Assembly: GCA_041917975.1 (NCBI GenBank)
Contig: JAYRWN010000403.1
Location: forward strand, 1-11,581
Origin: JAYRWN01 sp041917975
Lineage (GTDB): Bacteria > Bacteroidota > Bacteroidia > Chitinophagales > Saprospiraceae
DNA: 11,581 nucleotides
Direction of reading: 5' to 3'
This document shows positions 8,901 to 11,581 of this stretch, piece after piece; position 1 is the stretch's first letter, and every line of letters begins with the position of its first letter. The notes below the pieces were generated by a model. That model saw only the letters and a program-made list of their open reading frames with translations, did not search any database and was not told the origin of the DNA. The position numbers and the translations under genes were made by a program.

Positions 8901-10603
8901 ATGGTCTTAAAGGATAAGGGAAATTTGCCCAGATTGCCGCCACTCTCCCCGGGTCCATGAATGCTGGCAATGGTTAAAAAAGGTTTTTGATTAGATATCC
9001 ACAGACGCTCCAGTTGCAGAGCCGGCAGTTGCACCGTATGGGCTGCTGATAAGGCACCCCGCATCACCACATCCGCATTCAACATGGCTTCTATGCGGAT
9101 ATCTTCACCGGTCGTTAGGGTAAAATAAGACCCTTCACGCAACTGCAAATCGGCAAAAAGTATGGGAATGCTCAGGGGAACACTGTCCATCTTAATCACC
9201 GTGAAATCAAATGCTTCCCTGGCCCAATCATACGCAGCAGTATATTTCAGACAGGACGATTCTCCGGGAGGGGCGGTGGCTATGTCTTTGCCGGAGGCGA
9301 TGTTGCCGACGGCGTAGGCTTTCGTATTTTTAGTTGCGGCAGTTTTGTCGGCTAGCACCGGAACATGAATTAATCCGCCAAAGCCGAATTTTTTGACCTG
9401 GTCGGCAACAATCTGGGCGGTAAAACGATTCAGGGAAATGGGCCAGCCACCGGCGCTGCCTTCTTTTAAAGTTAATAAGTCTTTTTCCAGACTCACCAGT
9501 GCCGTGAATCCGGCATCATCAATGATGAGGTTTTCAGCGCGGATAGTCAGGGGCGACCGGTCCTTTTTTTGCACTATATTTTTCCCCAACTGCACCGAAA
9601 ATTCCCGGCAATAAAATCCGGTCCATTCATTCAGGCTGGTGTTCAGGGTAACACCTTCCTGTAGCAAGGAGTCCAGGTAAGTCTTAATATAGGGCATGGT
9701 GGTCCTCTTCTCGTCTAGGTCAATGGCTCCATCCAGCACGGTAAAATAAGCTTGCCTGAACTGTTTAAAATAAAACGGTGGAAAATTTAAACCCTGAACG
9801 ATAAACCCGGACTCGGGTGAATATGAAAAGTCGGCATAAGCTTTCACAAAGGGGACTTGGGTATTTACCGGTTGCAGGTAATTGGGGTTAAAGACGACTT
9901 CCAGGCCAATGTTGATGGATTTTATGCCTGAGCAGTCCATGTCAATATACGTTCCCCGGTTACTTTTTTTGCGAAAACCACGGATGATCAAGGCACTTTT
10001 TCCTGAGTTAAGTTCGATGACATAATCCTGCAATAACATCAGTTTGGAGTCCCCCACCAGACCGGACCGGTTATTATATTTTAACCCGGCAGCAGCGAAA
10101 TACAGCACCGTATCCATAAAAGGAAAACGAACTTTTGCTGCCACATCAAAGCTGGCGTAGTCCGCATGTAAAGACACTTTATTAAAACCCAGCATATATT
10201 CGGCCTGATCATCGAATTTTCCTTGCAGGGCAAAGGGCATCTGCACCAGGCTGCGCCCATCCAGTTTTGCCAATACCCGACCTAAAGATTGAATTTCGGA
10301 TAGAATTTTCTCGGTGCTGCTCAAGCTGGCATAATCCTCTTCTATGTTCAATTTTTGTTTATCCAGCCAGGACGGTACGACTCCCGCAAGATTAGGTTGT
10401 TCACTTGCCGGTTCAATCGAGCTTATTTCTCCGTAATAATCGGCAGGGATGCCTGAAGTGTTTACCGGATTCATACTCATCAGAGTGTGTCGGGTGCTGT
10501 CCGGAATAGCCATTAATATTTCCGGGTAAAAAACCACATAAATCCATAGAATACCTGGCAGGATAATGCCTGGTAACCCTTGGTGTCTGAGCCCAAAGCT
10601 CAT
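5921..10603 (-). CDS. Giant exported beta-rich protein of unknown function (1560 aa from the chosen start), first gene of the operon
   Basis: I do not recognise a named family. An ATG at 10624 directly follows a TAG stop, but the ATG at 10603 has a good GGAG and is preferred. Residue numbers here count from 10624. A signal peptide follows (hydrophobic about 17-39, cleavage near LMA) with no lipobox. Residues about 50-125 are mixed and partly helical. Residues about 130-670 hold repeated beta-sheet modules with phrases such as GGWPISLNRF...FGFGGLIHVPV and FPLSFKTISLEDY. Residues about 690-1105 are glycine-rich amphipathic strands that look barrel-like, interrupted by a low-complexity linker at about 818-850. 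An Ig-like (Big_5-style) domain lies at about 1140-1250, and further beta domains at about 1260-1360 and 1365-1567. No enzyme motif or type IX sorting signal is seen. Operon position suggests a partner of the FnIII and barrel proteins; this is inference. Confidence 0.88.
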   Translation of the reverse strand: MSFGLRHQGLPGIILPGILWIYVVFYPEILMAIPDSTRHTLMSMNPVNTSGIPADYYGEISSIEPASEQPNLAGVVPSWLDKQKLNIEEDYASLSSTEKILSEIQSLGRVLAKLDGRSLVQMPFALQGKFDDQAEYMLGFNKVSLHADYASFDVAAKVRFPFMDTVLYFAAAGLKYNNRSGLVGDSKLMLLQDYVIELNSGKSALIIRGFRKKSNRGTYIDMDCSGIKSINIGLEVVFNPNYLQPVNTQVPFVKAYADFSYSPESGFIVQGLNFPPFYFKQFRQAYFTVLDGAIDLDEKRTTMPYIKTYLDSLLQEGVTLNTSLNEWTGFYCREFSVQLGKNIVQKKDRSPLTIRAENLIIDDAGFTALVSLEKDLLTLKEGSAGGWPISLNRFTAQIVADQVKKFGFGGLIHVPVLADKTAATKNTKAYAVGNIASGKDIATAPPGESSCLKYTAAYDWAREAFDFTVIKMDSVPLSIPILFADLQLREGSYFTLTTGEDIRIEAMLNADVVMRGALSAAHTVQLPALQLERLWISNQKPFLTIASIHGPGESGGNLGKFPLSFKTISLEDYQPERYNSQVKQMNFTELSLNFGDVDEGHALKATTTMNVYFGVKDQEGTQQWVNKGLDIQKIKVQGTLPGIKKIDAELIFIQEDDTYGTAFGGGGTVEFKAVDMALTMACLFGSTGDAGFDFSYVDAAMDVSQRKTEASFQVQLMMAGYFKNMAREELSRFSVGHKTDTAALVLGGLFPENSFKPSLGSKGIKGGLIAKVGEGAILGLRLNFEQHPSQGQGLSTRFFLEGLAEIMPKKEGSSIKPDGTIPAAAAEGTDLAKQAPPDAFGAGAFGGFIRISVLNESQGTTLDAQLGVHGTVSSISVQAYAAYYKSPQGWHLFIGRPEARIALGYGFKANSDVVSAGVTFNAYFMMGNSPDMPTTLPLPYSSNTFNSDLLAEAYQSLAGQPGTNIFGNQALGSGKAFAFGAGVGLNVAFGLPRNNPTLSILAGADLGMDLLLTQSTPNCNQDGEGTPGINGWTMYGQLYAAISATILLKKFTIFQGGAGALIQGAFFNPTWGVGTWRFAYKVLWIAGEAQGVFKFGQPCQDFNVPVSAEEIIEAVYPNRPGTTSSSGQTMISINSDLLVDLKLPANRLVPQTITYFETGKTETYQLRASTELKVSNSAGLNLPGDIYYINDGYTVVFKPKQMLAPGTKITLQVTSTIFDQTSRAFMVDGEKYTQDTTLHFLVDPNGLLGLRTEDIEISYPLHEMNYFHLDEHPLMMISYGKPLPLQGYMLSGHLRLAGQTSDLEQSRLSAAGTHYEQKKFSKLAPGQAYEWIIRVTDAEGKQTELATITFSTSKYLRFQDKMTTATITGPVTFAPDTSGVITLNITAAEPLETFIKNNVAGPAEKNNTTHQYFARPFTWFGAQNTYNYFSKIYDDHIPYGKKNIVVTCSVDDASIEDQKLAKPADKIQTYGMYDYTPRTIPFNGVTMAYDIFRDFTQDYFAFRQLKPPVPPHYAQCSDYGLGVLPSLYTPGTYALTMRYFLPGFQVYSSSSSLLKFTLGQ

Positions 10604-10608
10604 GCGCG

Positions 10609-10612
10609 CTCC
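10609..10612 (-). promoter_or_regulatory. Ribosome binding site that favours the ATG at 10603 for the giant protein
   Basis: The minus strand reads GTTGGAG, then CGCGC, then ATG. The GGAG is 5 nt from the ATG at 10603, while the upstream ATG at 10624 sits directly behind a TAG stop with no purine-rich site. This decides the start seven codons inside the longest open frame and gives a compact signal peptide N-region. The other genes of the operon lack such a site, as expected if they rely on coupling. Confidence 0.6.
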
Positions 10613-10696
10613 AACAGGTGTCATCTAAGTTGGTTTAAGCTTAAGTTAGGTATATATGTTGTGCTTGGTTTCTAAGGGTGCCTGAATATAAATAAA

Positions 10697-10719
10697 ATCA
10701 TTAGGGGGTTACCAATGAT
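10697..10719 (-). terminator. Weak AT-rich inverted repeat with T-rich tail after the amidohydrolase gene
   Basis: On the minus strand, ATCATT and AATGAT flank an 11-nt loop and are followed by TTTATTTATATT. It lies 65-90 nt past the amidohydrolase stop and about 95 nt before the giant gene. The 6-bp stem is mostly A-T, so it may not terminate strongly. It could mark the boundary between the two transcription units. Confidence 0.3.
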
Positions 10720-10747
10720 CGGGTAATTTTTTTTATAATTCTGTTAT

Positions 10748-10768
10748 CCGGGGGAAATAATGGCCCGG
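10748..10768 (-). terminator. GC-rich hairpin just downstream of the amidohydrolase stop, no T-tract
   Basis: Arms CCGGG and CCCGG pair across an 11-nt loop about 15 nt after the stop codon at 10784. No run of T follows on the minus strand, so this is at most an imperfect terminator or a 3'-end stabilising hairpin. Confidence 0.25.
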
Positions 10769-10783
10769 GAGCTGGTTCCAGAA

Positions 10784-11581
10784 TTAAATCACTCGAGATA
10801 CGGTTACGCCATCCCCTAAGGCGAAAGGGTCTTCTGCCCGGGTGTTCAGGTGGATGAGGCCGGGTTTTTTTCCTGGCTGCAAACTGCCTAACTGATGGGC
10901 AAGACCCAGGGCTTCCGCGCCGTGCAAGGTAGCCCATTTTAGCACCTCTTCCAGCGTTAACCAGGAATTGTAGCGCAGAATAGTCTTCATCTCAGCCAGT
11001 ACGGACAGTTGCCAGTTGGAGGCTAAAGAATCCGTGCCAATGGTAAGTTTCGCTCCAGCCTGCAGGAAATTTTTATAATTGGGCAGCCGATTCTCGATGT
11101 ATAAATTGGCATTGGCACAGGTAGCCCAATAAGTCCGCTCGTTCCAGTCTAAAGCCGTCTGGATGTCGTGCAGGTTGCTTTGGGTATTGTGGACGAAAAG
11201 AGTGCGTTGCTGTGAGTCCAATCGCTCCAGGGCGTGGTGGATGGCGGTGCGGCCGCTGACCGGGCTATGAAAATCCAAGCCGAACCGCCGAAAGAAATCC
11301 GGAAAATCACCTTCACCGGTTAAAAACAATTGATTTTCATGGACCGTCTCCTGATTATGGATACTAATTGTGGCCTCAGGGGAATTCAACGTATGAATGT
11401 ATTGATACAACTGGTCTGAAACCGTGTAGGGCGCATGGGGAACGGCACTGACCAGTTGACCGGCCTGGAGATAGTCCTGATAAACCGGCGTGTATTGAGC
11501 CACCGCCCGCGGAGTCCACTCTGCGGACATAAAATCAAACATTTCCACGAATGAATAATAGGTGATGTCGCTCCGGACCTT
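10784..11581 (-). CDS. Amidohydrolase / deaminase superfamily protein (SsnA-like, COG0402 style), C-terminal 265 aa; N-terminus beyond right edge
   Basis: This is a metal-dependent hydrolase of the cytosolic amidohydrolase superfamily, acting on C-N bonds of cyclic or amino substrates; the exact substrate cannot be read. The frame runs to the window edge, so a GTG at 11548 is internal and not the start. The N-terminal HxH metal pair lies outside. Counting from the edge, visible active-site marks are PHAPYTVS (H49), SIHNQET (H75 and E78), LFVHNTQS (H131), CANANLYIE (the usual CPxxN position) and IGTDSLASN (catalytic metal-binding D184). The C-terminus has GSLQPGKKPGLIHLNT, the composite beta-domain return typical of the family, with Gly where many members have Asp. 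A role such as aminofutalosine or nucleobase deamination is possible but unsupported. It is probably a separate transcription unit, 180 nt upstream of the giant gene. Confidence 0.9.
   Translation of the reverse strand, partial: KVRSDITYYSFVEMFDFMSAEWTPRAVAQYTPVYQDYLQAGQLVSAVPHAPYTVSDQLYQYIHTLNSPEATISIHNQETVHENQLFLTGEGDFPDFFRRFGLDFHSPVSGRTAIHHALERLDSQQRTLFVHNTQSNLHDIQTALDWNERTYWATCANANLYIENRLPNYKNFLQAGAKLTIGTDSLASNWQLSVLAEMKTILRYNSWLTLEEVLKWATLHGAEALGLAHQLGSLQPGKKPGLIHLNTRAEDPFALGDGVTVSRVI

Noticed and set aside
2193..9614. Plus-strand and alternate minus-strand open frames of 66-138 codons inside the three large genes
   Set aside because: They lie within long frames with clear signal peptides and domains, have no domain of their own, and show compositions typical of shadow frames.
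10635..10644. 10-bp palindrome TTAAGCTTAA upstream of the giant gene
   Set aside because: Expected by chance, AT-rich, and no promoter can be aligned with it.
10711..10732. Plus-strand TTACC/GGTAA hairpin followed by eight T, like an intrinsic terminator
   Set aside because: No plus-strand gene ends nearby, and the stem is only 5 bp. In this orientation it serves neither minus-strand gene.

Overview
The window looks like a chromosomal segment of a Bacteroidota bacterium, possibly a Saprospiria- or Chitinophagia-like lineage. This rests on long secreted beta-rich proteins in overlapping genes, an outer-membrane barrel of a style common in that phylum, few Shine-Dalgarno sequences, and an amidohydrolase of the Bacteroidota type. 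The lineage is inferred; no marker gene is present. All convincing genes lie on the minus strand, so they read from high to low coordinates.

Layout in transcription order: (1) 10784-11581 is the C-terminal part of an amidohydrolase or deaminase, cut by the right edge. (2) 10604-10783 is a short spacer with two weak inverted repeats. (3) 2168-10603 is a tight three-gene unit: a giant exported protein of about 1560 aa, a 678-aa protein of tandem fibronectin type III domains, and a 575-aa predicted outer-membrane beta-barrel. The junctions overlap by 11 nt and 1 nt, so the three are very likely co-transcribed and translationally coupled. (4) 1072-2167 is a 1.1-kb stretch with no convincing gene, partly very AT-rich. 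(5) 1-1071 is the N-terminal 357 residues of a type I restriction enzyme R subunit (HsdR), cut by the left edge.

The central unit is the most interesting part. Each product has a signal peptide, no lipobox and no recognisable type IX secretion C-terminal signal. The simplest reading is a cell-envelope module: a barrel in the outer membrane, a modular adhesion or scaffold protein, and a giant beta-rich partner in the periplasm or at the surface. The families look like ones seen in Bacteroidota, but I know of no assigned function, and the module's role is inference. The hsdR gene is a separate defence locus: its codons and lower GC differ from the operon, and no hsdM or hsdS lies on its 5' side in this window.
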